From assembly GCA_024404145.1 (NCBI GenBank), contig JAKSQK010000001.1, forward strand, positions 62,001 through 126,000: a stretch of DNA of 64,000 nucleotides, in the 5' to 3' direction. Shown piece after piece: positions 42,797 through 51,794 of the stretch. The translations under genes were made by a program, and so were the position numbers. This DNA is from Clostridia bacterium. Lineage in GTDB: Bacteria > Bacillota > Clostridia > Oscillospirales > Acutalibacteraceae. A model generated the notes under the pieces. The model was not told where the DNA came from. It searched no databases and worked only from the letters and a program-made list of their open reading frames with translations. Within the stretch, counting starts at the first letter, position 1, and every line of letters starts with the position of its first letter.

Positions 42797-43670
42797 TTTT
42801 AAGAATATCCGATAAATTACTTTGGATTTTGGCAGCAACATCGGGCTTATTCATCGAATAAACATGAACATTTGTAATTCCGTTTGCGTAAAGGTCTATA
42901 ATCTGGTCGGTAGCATAGATAATTCCCGCCTCTTTCATAGCGGCAGGGTTTGAGCCGAACTTATCTACAAGACTCTTAAACCTTTGCGGAATAAAAGAAC
43001 CCGAGAGTTTTAGCGCCCGTTCGAGCTGATTGGCGTTTGTTATGGGCATAATTCCCGGTATAATCGGAACAGTAATACCCGCTTCTCTTATTTTGTATAA
43101 AAAGTTGTAAAGCAGGTTGTTGTCAAAAAACATTTGGGTTGTAAGAAAATCGCAACCGGCATCAACCTTTTCTTTAAGCCTTTTTATATCCTCATTTTGA
43201 TTTATGCTTTCGGGGTGAATTTCCGGATAACAAGCACCGCCTATGCAAAAATCTGCATCTGAATTTTTAAGTTCTCTTACAAGTTCAACAGCATAGCGGT
43301 AGTCCCATTTTGAACGGTCGGATAACTCGAGCTCTTTCGGAATATCGCCTCTTAAAGCCATAACATTTTGTATGCCCGATGCCTTGATTTCTTCTATGCG
43401 CTCTTTAACGGTTTGCCTTGTTGATGAAACGCAGGTTAAATGCGCCAGAGAAGGTACACCGTATAAAGCCATAATGTTTTTTGCAATATCGAGGGTATAT
43501 TTACTTGTTCCGCCACCGGCGCCGTATGTAACGCTCATAAATGACGGATTAAGTTTCGCTATTTCTTCCGTAGAGGTTTTAACGCTTTCAAAACCCGTTT
43601 CGGTTTTGGGCGGAAAAACTTCAAAGGAAAGCGACATTTTACCGTTTGTAAGCAAATCAATTATTTTCAT
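42789..43670 (-). CDS. metF: methylenetetrahydrofolate reductase
   Basis: Reduces methylene-THF to methyl-THF, the donor for MetH. The 293-residue TIM barrel shows LSFEVFPPKTETGFE (catalytic Glu), SVTYGAGGGTSKYTLD, LAHLTCVSST, ALRGDIPKE, IGGACYPEIHPES, and DFLTTQMFFDN. First gene of metF-activator-metH. No S-box lies before it, unlike metK; a plain SigA promoter does (43712-43740). In acetogenic pathways MetF has another role, but the metH partner points to methionine. Confidence 0.95.
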   Translation of the reverse strand: MKIIDLLTNGKMSLSFEVFPPKTETGFESVKTSTEEIAKLNPSFMSVTYGAGGGTSKYTLDIAKNIMALYGVPSLAHLTCVSSTRQTVKERIEEIKASGIQNVMALRGDIPKELELSDRSKWDYRYAVELVRELKNSDADFCIGGACYPEIHPESINQNEDIKRLKEKVDAGCDFLTTQMFFDNNLLYNFLYKIREAGITVPIIPGIMPITNANQLERALKLSGSFIPQRFKSLVDKFGSNPAAMKEAGIIYATDQIIDLYANGITNVHVYSMNKPDVAAKIQSNLSDILKNE

Positions 43671-43711
43671 AAATTCGCCCTCGCTGTTCGTAATTTGGAT
43701 ATATTTAATTT

Positions 43712-43740
43712 ATTATATAACTTAATTGACCGATATTCAA
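43712..43740 (-). promoter_or_regulatory. SigA promoter for metF-metH
   Basis: On minus TTGAAT (43735-43740) and TATAAT (43712-43717), 17-base spacer. Confidence 0.7.
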
Positions 43741-43782
43741 GAATTATTTGGCTGCTTCGGTATGAAAAAAGGTTTTAACCGT

Positions 43783-43829
43783 AAAAAAAGAAGAACCCCC
43801 ACTACGCATTTTGCACAGAGGGGGGTTCT
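43783..43829 (-). terminator. second terminator downstream of tRNA-Leu
   Basis: On minus, stem AGAACCCCC/GGGGGTTCT then TCTTTTTTT. It follows a 47-base segment after the first terminator. Confidence 0.8.
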
Positions 43830-43876
43830 CAATATGGTGTGAGTATTCATAAGGGACTTTACCATCGGGGTATAGT

Positions 43877-43922
43877 CAAAAAATAAAGAAGAGGCCCCAC
43901 CCGAAATGGGTGTCGAGCCTCT
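43877..43922 (-). terminator. first terminator downstream of tRNA-Leu
   Basis: On minus, stem AGAGGC/GCCTCT with an inner CACCC/GGGTG stem, followed by TCTTTATTTTTT. Confidence 0.8.
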
Positions 43923-43926
43923 CGAC

Positions 43927-44011
43927 TGGTGCGGGTAACAGGATTTGAACCTGCAAGTCTTGCGACATATGCGCCTGAAGCATACGTGTCTGCCAATTCC
44001 ACCATACCCGC
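43927..44011 (-). tRNA. tRNA-Leu (anticodon CAG), CCA encoded
   Basis: A class II tRNA of 85 bases with acceptor GCGGGTA/TACCCGC, anticodon arm TATGC-TTCAGGC-GCATA giving CAG, a long variable arm and GTTCAAATC T-loop. CCA is encoded. It stands alone and is followed by two terminators. Confidence 0.95.
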
Positions 44012-44108
44012 ATTTGAGGATAATTATACAGTCTTTTGTCATCTTTGTCAAATGAAAAAACAATAATCAATAAGTTTTTGTCTCCAAGTTTTGGAATCTA
44101 TCCTTTTG

Positions 44109-44137
44109 TTGACATTTTCAGGGACAAACGGTATAAT
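44109..44137 (+). promoter_or_regulatory. SigA promoter for the cohesin-like gene at 44163
   Basis: TTGACA at 44109-44114 and TATAAT at 44132-44137, both perfect, 17-base spacer. Confidence 0.8.
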
Positions 44138-44162
44138 TGGATTATAATGAGAGGTGAGCGCT

Positions 44163-45464
44163 ATGGCAAACCGTATAAATAAGATTATTGCGGTATTTCT
44201 TGCGGTTATTTTTATGTTTTCGGCTGTGCCGACGGTATTTTGTTCGGCAAAAACGATAAACGGCCCTAAGGTTTCTTTAACGGTTTCCGAAATAGAGGAT
44301 AACGGTGTTAAAGTAACTATCGGATTTACCGAAAATCCCGGAATCGGCGCAATGACCTTTTCGGTGATGTACGATAAAAATTGTTACAGTGTCGCCAAAA
44401 ATATGTTCGGTTATTCCGAATATTATACATATACGCTTAGGGGAAGTATGATTTCCGACCATAGTGAAAGCGGGTATGTCAGCTTTCTTTATGTAACTAA
44501 CGGCGGAGAGATTTATAATTCTACCGGAACATTTCTCGAACTGCGTTTTTATGCGAGAAATAAAGAACCCGGTAAGCATTGGTTTAAGATAGGCAACATA
44601 AACCCGATATCAAAAGGCGAAAATTTAGAGGGATGTTTTGCAAATTTCCAACACGATAAATTTGAAGCAACCGCCGAAAAGAAATATTGCTATTATCCGC
44701 CTACTGCCGATAATCCGTGTGTCCGCCATGATTACGAACTTGTCGACACCGTAAACCCGACCTGCATTACCAATGGATATTCGGTTTATAAATGTTCGAT
44801 TTGCGGAAAAACTATTTCGGATAAAGAAGTTCCTGCGTTAGGCCATGATTTTGAAAATGAGTGGACGGTTGACCGCCCCGCTTCAAAAGGTGTTGCAAAA
44901 ATAATCTCCCGCCACTGTAAAAGATGTAACGAAAAAACCGATATAAAATATGTTTCCGAGGATGAGGATGATACTTCGGGCGAGAGCAAAACCTCTTCAA
45001 AGAGCAATACAGTTTCAAAAACAAGCGAAACCTCTTCAAAACCCGAAAAATCCCCCTCTGATAATACCTCGAAAAACAAAAATACTTCAACCGCCGTTTC
45101 TGATACATCTAAGCCGAGTTATCCGACCGACAGCAAAGAAAACTCCAGCGAGGATAATAAGGAAAACGGCTCTGAAATATCTAGTGTTATCAGCAATATT
45201 TTTGATATAATCAGTTCTAAAAATAAGGACAAAAACGAGAGTTCAAATAAAGATGCGAATGACGGCAAAGACATTCTTTCCGCTCAAGAGATAGTAGATA
45301 AAATAGACAGCGGAGAATCGGTATTTTTCGGAGATTTTGAACTGCCGAAACGGGCAAAAACTTTGGGCGATATTGTCGCCAAAATTTCTGTTTATCTTTT
45401 CGGAATTGACGGAAAATCCGGAATTATAAAACTGATTTTCGATGCTCTTAAAAAACTTTTTTAG
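44163..45464 (+). CDS. secreted cohesin-like protein with Cys-pair motif and Ser/Lys linker
   Basis: A 433-residue exported protein. Signal peptide (1-30); a beta-rich domain (about 35-170) with KVSLTVSEIEDNGVKVTIG, GIGAMTFSVMYDKN and GTFLELRFYARN, similar to cohesins; a zinc-ribbon-like segment with CSICG and HCKRC pairs next to ALGHDFENEWTVD; a long low-complexity linker of S, T, K, N and P; and a short helical C-terminus. No membrane anchor or sortase motif is evident. It is alone, with its own promoter and terminator. A wall-related or dockerin-binding role is inferred, as for the pair at 30791-33681. Confidence 0.6.
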   Translation: MANRINKIIAVFLAVIFMFSAVPTVFCSAKTINGPKVSLTVSEIEDNGVKVTIGFTENPGIGAMTFSVMYDKNCYSVAKNMFGYSEYYTYTLRGSMISDHSESGYVSFLYVTNGGEIYNSTGTFLELRFYARNKEPGKHWFKIGNINPISKGENLEGCFANFQHDKFEATAEKKYCYYPPTADNPCVRHDYELVDTVNPTCITNGYSVYKCSICGKTISDKEVPALGHDFENEWTVDRPASKGVAKIISRHCKRCNEKTDIKYVSEDEDDTSGESKTSSKSNTVSKTSETSSKPEKSPSDNTSKNKNTSTAVSDTSKPSYPTDSKENSSEDNKENGSEISSVISNIFDIISSKNKDKNESSNKDANDGKDILSAQEIVDKIDSGESVFFGDFELPKRAKTLGDIVAKISVYLFGIDGKSGIIKLIFDALKKLF

Positions 45465-45489
45465 CCCTGAAAAAACAATAAATGTAATA

Positions 45490-45519
45490 AAAAAGCGATG
45501 GAACAGTCCATCGCTTTTT
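45490..45519 (+). terminator. intrinsic terminator before nusB
   Basis: Perfect 13-bp stem AAAAAGCGATGGA with ACAG loop and T-tract. Confidence 0.85.
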
Positions 45520-45550
45520 CGCATATTATTCATATTTTTTGCATATTTTC

Positions 45551-45579
45551 TTGAAAAACCGAAATTGATGGTGTATAAT
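45551..45579 (+). promoter_or_regulatory. SigA promoter for the nusB-ttcA operon
   Basis: TTGAAA at 45551-45556 and TATAAT at 45574-45579, 17-base spacer. No other clear promoter or terminator was seen until after the ttcA-like gene. Confidence 0.75.
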
Positions 45580-45618
45580 ACTATTTAATAATTATATTAT
45601 ATATTAGGTTGGTGCGGT

Positions 45619-46017
45619 ATGACAAGAAAAGAAGCGCGGGAAGAGGCATTTATTCTTGTGTTTGAAAAAGAGTTTTCTGATACAAGTCTTGAAGAAATTC
45701 TTGAAATCGACCAAGAGGTCAGGGATATAGAGCCCGACGAATATATGAAAACCGCTTTTTTCGGTGTATTTGATAACCTTTCCATAATCGATAAAACCAT
45801 TTCGGATAATGCGGTAGGCTGGAGTATATCAAGGATATCGAAAACAGCTCTTGCCATTCTCCGTTTGGCGATTTTCGAAATAAAGTTTATGGAAGATATT
45901 CCCGTTTCTGTTTCGATTAACGAAGCGGTTGAACTTGCAAAGAAATACGCAACAAAGGAAGACTCTTCGTTTGTTAACGGTATTCTTGCAACAGTGGCAA
46001 AACAAGATGCAAAATAG
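45619..46017 (+). CDS. nusB: transcription antitermination factor NusB
   Basis: Binds boxA RNA with NusE/S10 to prevent early stops in rRNA transcription. The 132-residue helical protein has REEAFILVFEKEF at the start and the family end SVSINEAVELAKKYATKEDSSFVNGILA. First gene of a long operon. Overlaps xseA by 11 bases. Confidence 0.93.
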   Translation: MTRKEAREEAFILVFEKEFSDTSLEEILEIDQEVRDIEPDEYMKTAFFGVFDNLSIIDKTISDNAVGWSISRISKTALAILRLAIFEIKFMEDIPVSVSINEAVELAKKYATKEDSSFVNGILATVAKQDAK

Positions 46018-47218
46018 TGCTATATCGGTTAAGCAACTAAATATGTATGTCAAGTCGCTTGTCGAAAGCGATAAACGGCTTAACTATGTTTCGGTTGTTG
46101 GCGAGATATCTAACTTTAAGAGCCATTATTCGAGCGGTCATTGGTACTTCACGGTGAAGGACAGCGATGCGTCGGTAAGATGCGTTATGTTTAAGGGCTC
46201 GAATTCGAGGGTAACCTTTTTGCCGAAGGACGGCGAACGAGTTATCATTTCGGGCAGAGTTTCTATCTACGAGAAGGACGGGCAATATCAGTTCTATGCC
46301 GAAAGTATGGTGCCTTACGGCGAGGGCGATTTGGCATTTGCCTTCAAACTTTGCAAAGAAAAACTTGAAAAAGAGGGACTGTTTGACGAGTCCTCAAAAA
46401 GACCGATAAACAGAATGCCCAAAAGAATAGCCGTTGTAACATCGGATACCGGAGCGGCGGTTCATGATATTTGTTCAACGCTTGAAAACCGTATGCCTTC
46501 TTGCGAGATAGTATTATGTCCCGTTGCGGTACAAGGCGAAAATGCGGTTTCAAGCATAATCAAAACGCTCGATAGGGTATATGCTTTAAGCGGTATTGAT
46601 ACCGTAATAATCGGCAGAGGCGGCGGTTCTAATGAAGATTTGGCGCCGTTTAACAACGAAATGTTGGCAAGAAAGGTTTTCGAGTCGCCGTTTCCCGTAA
46701 TTTCGGCGGTAGGCCATGAAACCGACTTTACAATTTGCGATTTTGTAGCCGACATAAGGGCGGCAACACCTACTGCTGCGGCAATTACAGCAACATTTGA
46801 TGCTTCGGAAACAGCGCAAAAAATAACCGAAAACAAAAACAAATTGCAGTCTGCAATTTCGGTTGTTTTTGAAAAATATAAATACCGTCTTCAAGTTTTA
46901 ATGCTTTCGGCGGCACTTAAAAAACCAACCGAGATTATTGACCGAAAACTTCAAACGGTTGACAGTTTAACGGCGGAACTCAAAGAGGCATTTTCAAAAC
47001 CTTTAAGAGAGGCCGAAACGAAACTTTATAAAACTATTTCAAAACTTGATGCGTTAAGTCCGCTTAAAACCCTTAACAGAGGTTATGCTTTTGCCCAAAA
47101 GGGCGAAAAACCGATTACCGGAACGGGTGATGTCGGTATAGGCGACGAAATATCTTTAAGATTTACCGACGGCAGTTTACGATGCTTAGTCAAGGAGAAA
47201 AGTAATGGAAAAATTTGA
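46007..47218 (+). CDS. xseA: exodeoxyribonuclease VII large subunit
   Basis: Catalytic subunit of exonuclease VII, which trims single-stranded DNA. The 403-residue protein has an N-terminal OB fold (VVGEISNFKSHYSSGHWYFTVKD), then the nuclease core with RIAVVTSDTGAAVHDI, IGRGGGSNEDLAPFNNE and SAVGHETDFTICDFVADIRA, and a C-terminal coiled coil. ATG at 46007 lies inside the nusB end; a much earlier in-frame start is not needed. Confidence 0.95.
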   Translation: MQNSAISVKQLNMYVKSLVESDKRLNYVSVVGEISNFKSHYSSGHWYFTVKDSDASVRCVMFKGSNSRVTFLPKDGERVIISGRVSIYEKDGQYQFYAESMVPYGEGDLAFAFKLCKEKLEKEGLFDESSKRPINRMPKRIAVVTSDTGAAVHDICSTLENRMPSCEIVLCPVAVQGENAVSSIIKTLDRVYALSGIDTVIIGRGGGSNEDLAPFNNEMLARKVFESPFPVISAVGHETDFTICDFVADIRAATPTAAAITATFDASETAQKITENKNKLQSAISVVFEKYKYRLQVLMLSAALKKPTEIIDRKLQTVDSLTAELKEAFSKPLREAETKLYKTISKLDALSPLKTLNRGYAFAQKGEKPITGTGDVGIGDEISLRFTDGSLRCLVKEKSNGKI

Positions 47219-47405
47219 TTTTGAAAAATCCTTAAAAGAACTCGAAAAAACGGTTGAAGACCTTCAAAAAGGCGAAATGCCGCTTGAAGATTCCATTAAG
47301 GCATTTGAAAACGGCATAAAACTTTCAAGAGAATGTACAGAATATCTCGAAAATGCAAAACAGAAGATAATAACTTTGACCGATGCAGAAAATGAGGAAA
47401 AATAA
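47205..47405 (+). CDS. xseB: exodeoxyribonuclease VII small subunit
   Basis: A 66-residue helical hairpin that binds XseA. The family pattern is clear: FEKSLKELEKTVEDLQKGE, LEDSIKAFENGIKLSRECTEYL. Its start overlaps xseA by 14 bases, with AAGGAG upstream, and it touches ispA. Confidence 0.93.
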   Translation: MEKFDFEKSLKELEKTVEDLQKGEMPLEDSIKAFENGIKLSRECTEYLENAKQKIITLTDAENEEK

Positions 47406-48281
47406 ATGATTGATATGACACTGAAAAACTATAAAGACAAAATAGATATGCGTCTTGACATTCTGCTCGGCGAAACGGAAAGTAACTATAAAACCGTTGT
47501 AGAATCGGCAAGATACAGTCTTTTTGCCGGTGGCAAAAGGATAAGACCTGTTTTACTGCTTGAATTTTATAAACTTTTCGGCGGTGAGGATGACTGCGCA
47601 TATAATTTTGCCTGTGCAGTTGAAATGATACATACCTATTCTCTTATTCACGACGATTTGCCCTGTATGGATAATGACGATATGCGAAGAGGAAAACCGT
47701 CAAATCATAAAAAATACGGCGAAACTACGGCGCTTCTTGCCGGAGATGCGCTTTTAACCGAAAGTTTCGGTGTTGCAGCGAGAACCATCGGTATAAAGAG
47801 TGATTATTTAGTCAAAGCGATGGCATATTTATCTGCAAACGCCGGAATATCGGGAATGATAGGCGGCCAGGTAATAGATACTTTGGGCGAATACGAAACA
47901 ACCGAAGAACTGTTATATGAAATATATAACCTTAAAACCGCCGCTTTGATAAAAACCGCCTGTGTTTGCGGAGCGATTCTTGGCGGTGCTTCGGAAGAAG
48001 AACAAAAAAAGGTTGCTCTTTTTGCTCAAAAACTCGGAATTGCCTTTCAGATTATTGATGATATCCTCGATAGAGAAGGAACCGAAGAAAAACTCGGAAA
48101 GCCAATCGGAAGCGACCTTAAAAATCAAAAGATAACAATAGTTGATATTTTAGGCATCGAAGAATGTCGAAAAAGGGCAAAAGATTTAACCGATGAAGCG
48201 ATGCTTATCCTCGATTCTTTTGAAAAAGATTCAACTGTTATTAAAGAAATAACCGAATATTTACTTGTTCGTGATTATTAA
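47406..48281 (+). CDS. ispA: polyprenyl (farnesyl/geranyl) diphosphate synthase
   Basis: Condenses IPP with allylic diphosphates to geranyl/farnesyl diphosphate. The 291-residue enzyme shows GGKRIRPVLLL, the first Asp-rich motif as HDDLPCMDNDDMRRG, GQVIDTLG, and the second as IIDDILD. A short-chain product is suggested by the FPP-synthase DDLPCMDND form. Lies next to dxs, the entry enzyme of the pathway, as in many Firmicutes. Confidence 0.93.
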   Translation: MIDMTLKNYKDKIDMRLDILLGETESNYKTVVESARYSLFAGGKRIRPVLLLEFYKLFGGEDDCAYNFACAVEMIHTYSLIHDDLPCMDNDDMRRGKPSNHKKYGETTALLAGDALLTESFGVAARTIGIKSDYLVKAMAYLSANAGISGMIGGQVIDTLGEYETTEELLYEIYNLKTAALIKTACVCGAILGGASEEEQKKVALFAQKLGIAFQIIDDILDREGTEEKLGKPIGSDLKNQKITIVDILGIEECRKRAKDLTDEAMLILDSFEKDSTVIKEITEYLLVRDY

Positions 48282-48295
48282 AAGGAAGTAGTTTT

Positions 48296-50122
48296 TTGGA
48301 ATATAAAATTTTAAGTAAAATTAAAGGCCCCGCCGATGTTAAGAAATTAAATAACGAAGAACTTAACTGCCTTTGCGAAGAAATAAGAGGCAAAATAATG
48401 GAAACCGTTTCAAAAAACGGCGGACATTTGGCCTCAAATCTCGGAGCGGTAGAACTTACTGTTGCGCTTCACCGTGCTTTTGAGTCGCCCAAAGATTCTA
48501 TAATATTCGATGTCGGTCATCAGTGTTATGCCCATAAACTTATAACCGGCAGATTTGATAGGTTTGATACTTTGAGAACCGAGGGCGGTATAACGGGATT
48601 TATGCGCCCGAGCGAGAGTGAGTATGACCCTGTTGTAACGGGCCATAGCAGTACCTCTGTTTCACTTGCATACGGAATATATAAAGCAAAGCGGTTAAAT
48701 GATGAAGAGGGCACTGCCGTTGCCGTTATAGGCGACGGTGCTTTAACTGGCGGAATGGCATTTGAAGGTTTTAATAATGTCGGACGAAACAGAAGCAAAT
48801 TTATTATAGTACTTAACGACAATAAAATGTCGATATCAAGGAATGTCGGTGCTCTTGCGAGGATTACAACGAAACTTAGAAACCGAAAGCGCTATCATTA
48901 TTTCAAATTTGCTCTGAAAAAGTTTTTAGTTTCCATTCCGTTTATAGGCAGAGCACTTTCTTCGTTTGCCTTTGCGGTTAAGCAGGGCCTTAAAAGGCGC
49001 ATTTATAAGAACAATATTTTTGAGTCATTTGGTTTTAACTATTTAGGTCCCGTTGACGGTCATGATATCAAGAAAATGGAGCAACTTTTTAAGATAGCCC
49101 AAAAATATACAAGACCGTCGGTAGTCCATGTTATAACAACAAAAGGAAAAGGTTATGCCTTTGCCGAGAACAGCCCTAAGAATTATCATGGCGTATCGCC
49201 GTTTGATGTTGAAAAGGGTTGCGACAGCGCCGAAAACAAATCTTTTTCTGATGTTGCGGGAAATACACTTAGCAAACTTGCGGAAAATAATAAAAAAATT
49301 TGCGCCATAACGGCGGCAATGACCAACGGTACCGGACTTGGAGATTTCGCAAGTAAATACAAAAGCCGATTTTTCGATGTCGGAATTGCGGAGCAACATG
49401 CGGTCGGTTTTGCTTCCGGACTTGCAACAGGTGGAATGATACCGTTTTTTGCCGTATATTCGAGTTTTCTGCAAAGGGGATTTGACCAGATAGTTCACGA
49501 CTGCGCAATAGCAAATGTTCCGGTTAAATTTTTAATTGACAGAGCAGGAATTGTCGGAGAAGACGGCGAAAGCCATCAGGGAATTTTCGATGTTTCATAT
49601 CTTTCGCTTATTCCGAATATGAATATCTATTCTCCATCGTTTTACGGCGAACTTGAAAGTGTAATCGAGAGGGTTTCTGAAAATGACGAATTATGCGCCG
49701 TAAGATATCCGAGAGGATGCGAACTAAACCCTATCGACAGAGATTTTTCGGAAGATTATACAGTTTTTGACGGTAAGAGCGATGTTTGCGCCGTTACATA
49801 CGGCAGAATTTTTTCAAATGTTTATGCGGCAACGGAAAATTCTTCTGTTACCGCCGTAAAACTCAACAAAATATATCCGATTAAAGACGAACTAATCGAA
49901 AAATTATCAAATTTCAAGAAAATCGTATTTTTTGAAGAAAGCATAAAAAGCGGCGGAATTGCCGAGCATATTGCTTCAAGACTTGGCGAGTCGGGATATA
50001 AGGGAGAATACAAAATATGTGCGATAAACGGAGAGTTTGTACCTTGTGCCAGTGTTTCATCTTCTCTTAAAAAATACGGTTTTGATATTGTTTCCATTAA
50101 AAAAACACTCGGGGTTTTGTAA
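48296..50122 (+). CDS. dxs: 1-deoxy-D-xylulose-5-phosphate synthase
   Basis: Makes DXP from pyruvate and glyceraldehyde 3-phosphate, thiamin-dependent. At 608 residues it has GGHLASNLGAVELTVALH, DVGHQCYAHKLITGR, the ThDP motif GDGALTGGMAFEGFNN, and the catalytic Glu and His in GIAEQHAVGFASG, plus DRAGIVGEDGESHQG. TTG start with AAAGGAAG upstream. It is one codon from tlyA. First step of the MEP isoprenoid route. Confidence 0.96.
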   Translation: MEYKILSKIKGPADVKKLNNEELNCLCEEIRGKIMETVSKNGGHLASNLGAVELTVALHRAFESPKDSIIFDVGHQCYAHKLITGRFDRFDTLRTEGGITGFMRPSESEYDPVVTGHSSTSVSLAYGIYKAKRLNDEEGTAVAVIGDGALTGGMAFEGFNNVGRNRSKFIIVLNDNKMSISRNVGALARITTKLRNRKRYHYFKFALKKFLVSIPFIGRALSSFAFAVKQGLKRRIYKNNIFESFGFNYLGPVDGHDIKKMEQLFKIAQKYTRPSVVHVITTKGKGYAFAENSPKNYHGVSPFDVEKGCDSAENKSFSDVAGNTLSKLAENNKKICAITAAMTNGTGLGDFASKYKSRFFDVGIAEQHAVGFASGLATGGMIPFFAVYSSFLQRGFDQIVHDCAIANVPVKFLIDRAGIVGEDGESHQGIFDVSYLSLIPNMNIYSPSFYGELESVIERVSENDELCAVRYPRGCELNPIDRDFSEDYTVFDGKSDVCAVTYGRIFSNVYAATENSSVTAVKLNKIYPIKDELIEKLSNFKKIVFFEESIKSGGIAEHIASRLGESGYKGEYKICAINGEFVPCASVSSSLKKYGFDIVSIKKTLGVL

Positions 50123-50938
50123 ATGCAGGAGAAAAAAAGACTTGATGTTGCCCTTTTTGAGAAGGGGTATGCCGAAAGCCGAGAAAAAGCCAAAGCGCTT
50201 ATTATGGCGGGTATTGTATATGTAAATAATCAAAAATGCGATAAAGCGGGGGACACCGTAAAACTCGACGATATAATCGAAGTTCGGGGCAATTCGCTTA
50301 AATATGTCAGCCGTGGCGGACTTAAACTTGAAAAGGCCATAAAAGTTTTTTCGCCTGTGCTCAAAGATAAAATTTGCGCAGATATAGGCGCTTCAACGGG
50401 CGGATTTACCGACTGTATGCTTCAAAACGGCGCAAAAAAAGTTTATGCCGTTGATGTAGGGTACGGTCAACTTGCATGGAAACTGAGAACCGATGATAGA
50501 GTAATAAACCTTGAAAGGACAAATTTCAGGTATGTAACAAAAGAGCAAATCCCCGATGAGCTTGATTTTGCGAGTATTGATGTTTCTTTTATTTCCCTTT
50601 CGCATATATTTCCTGTTCTTAAAACTCTGCTTAAATACGAGGGCAGGGCGGTTGCGCTTATAAAACCGCAGTTTGAAGCGGGAAAAGAAAATGTCGGTAA
50701 AAAGGGCGTTGTAAGAGATAAAAATGTTCATATTTCGGTTATAGAAAAAATAACCGAAACGGCAAAAGAAAACGGGTTTGTCGTTTTAGGACTTGACTTT
50801 TCCCCCGTTAAGGGTCCCGAAGGCAATATAGAATACTTATGCTATCTTGAAAATTCGGATAATAAAGATAAACAAATAAATGTTGATGCCGAAAAAATTG
50901 TAGGGCTATCATATAAAGAATTGAACGGAAGTGAATGA
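50123..50938 (+). CDS. tlyA: TlyA-family rRNA 2'-O-methyltransferase
   Basis: A 271-residue protein that, in relatives, methylates cytidines of 16S and 23S rRNA. An N-terminal S4 RNA-binding domain (RLDVALFEKGYAESREKAK; KYVSRGGLKLEKAI) is followed by an FtsJ-like methyltransferase with DIGASTGGFTDCMLQNGA (SAM), YAVDVGYGQLAWKLR and ALIKPQFEAG. Next to dxs and nadK, the usual Firmicutes order. Overlaps nothing before it, and the nadK start falls just after its stop. Confidence 0.92.
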   Translation: MQEKKRLDVALFEKGYAESREKAKALIMAGIVYVNNQKCDKAGDTVKLDDIIEVRGNSLKYVSRGGLKLEKAIKVFSPVLKDKICADIGASTGGFTDCMLQNGAKKVYAVDVGYGQLAWKLRTDDRVINLERTNFRYVTKEQIPDELDFASIDVSFISLSHIFPVLKTLLKYEGRAVALIKPQFEAGKENVGKKGVVRDKNVHISVIEKITETAKENGFVVLGLDFSPVKGPEGNIEYLCYLENSDNKDKQINVDAEKIVGLSYKELNGSE

Positions 50939-50939
50939 T

Positions 50940-51782
50940 ATGACTATTTCAGTACTGCCAAATACCGATAAAAGAGGTTGCACTGAAACACTTGAAAAAA
51001 TAGGTGTTTTTTTAAGAGAGAACGGTATTAAAGGATATATTCCCGAAAGCATATGCTGTTCAAATTTCGAATCGGTTTCGGAAGAAGAAATTTTTAATAA
51101 AGGCGATGTTATCGTAACAATAGGCGGCGACGGAACGATAATAAGATATTCCAAAAAAGCCGCCGAGCATAAAAAACCGATTATCGGAATAAATGCAGGA
51201 AGAGTAGGATATCTCGCAAATATTGAGCAAAGCGAATATAAACTACTGGCAAAACTCTTTTCGGGCGACTATAAAACCGAAAAAAGAATGATGCTTGATG
51301 TTAAAATAATAGACGAAAGCGGAAATGAAGCGGTTTACAGAGCGCTTAACGACGCTGTCATAACAAGCGGTTTTATATCGAGGATAATTGATGTTTATGC
51401 CGGAGTGGAAAATGACAGTGTTCATTACAGAGCAGACGGAATAATAATATCAACCCCAACCGGCTCTACCGCCTATTCGATGTCGGCAGGAGGACCGATA
51501 GTTGACCCGAGCGCAGAATGTTACTGCATAACCCCCATCTGTTCTCATTCGCTCTCGGCAAAGCCAATAATAATGGGTGCCGATAAAACGCTTAGTATAA
51601 ATGCTTTTTCAAAGAAAAAAACCGATATTTTCCTATCGGTAGACGGCAGAAAAGTTGCCAATATCAAACCAAAAACCAAAATAATGATAACAAAATCGGA
51701 AGATTATGTTGAACTTATAAGACTAAACGAGCGAAATTTCTATAAAACTCTTTCGATGAAGTTTTCGGATTTAATAAAATAG
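50940..51782 (+). CDS. nadK: NAD kinase
   Basis: Phosphorylates NAD to NADP. At 280 residues it shows the catalytic TIGGDGTIIRYSKKA, GINAGRVGYLANIE, NDAVITSGFISRI and the NAD-site PTGSTAYSMSAGGPIVDP. ATG at 50940 with CGGAAG at a fitting distance; a GTG at 50931 overlaps it and is rejected. With nadE in the same operon it forms a short NAD/NADP set. Confidence 0.95.
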   Translation: MTISVLPNTDKRGCTETLEKIGVFLRENGIKGYIPESICCSNFESVSEEEIFNKGDVIVTIGGDGTIIRYSKKAAEHKKPIIGINAGRVGYLANIEQSEYKLLAKLFSGDYKTEKRMMLDVKIIDESGNEAVYRALNDAVITSGFISRIIDVYAGVENDSVHYRADGIIISTPTGSTAYSMSAGGPIVDPSAECYCITPICSHSLSAKPIIMGADKTLSINAFSKKKTDIFLSVDGRKVANIKPKTKIMITKSEDYVELIRLNERNFYKTLSMKFSDLIK

Positions 51783-51794
51783 GGAGGGATTTTT

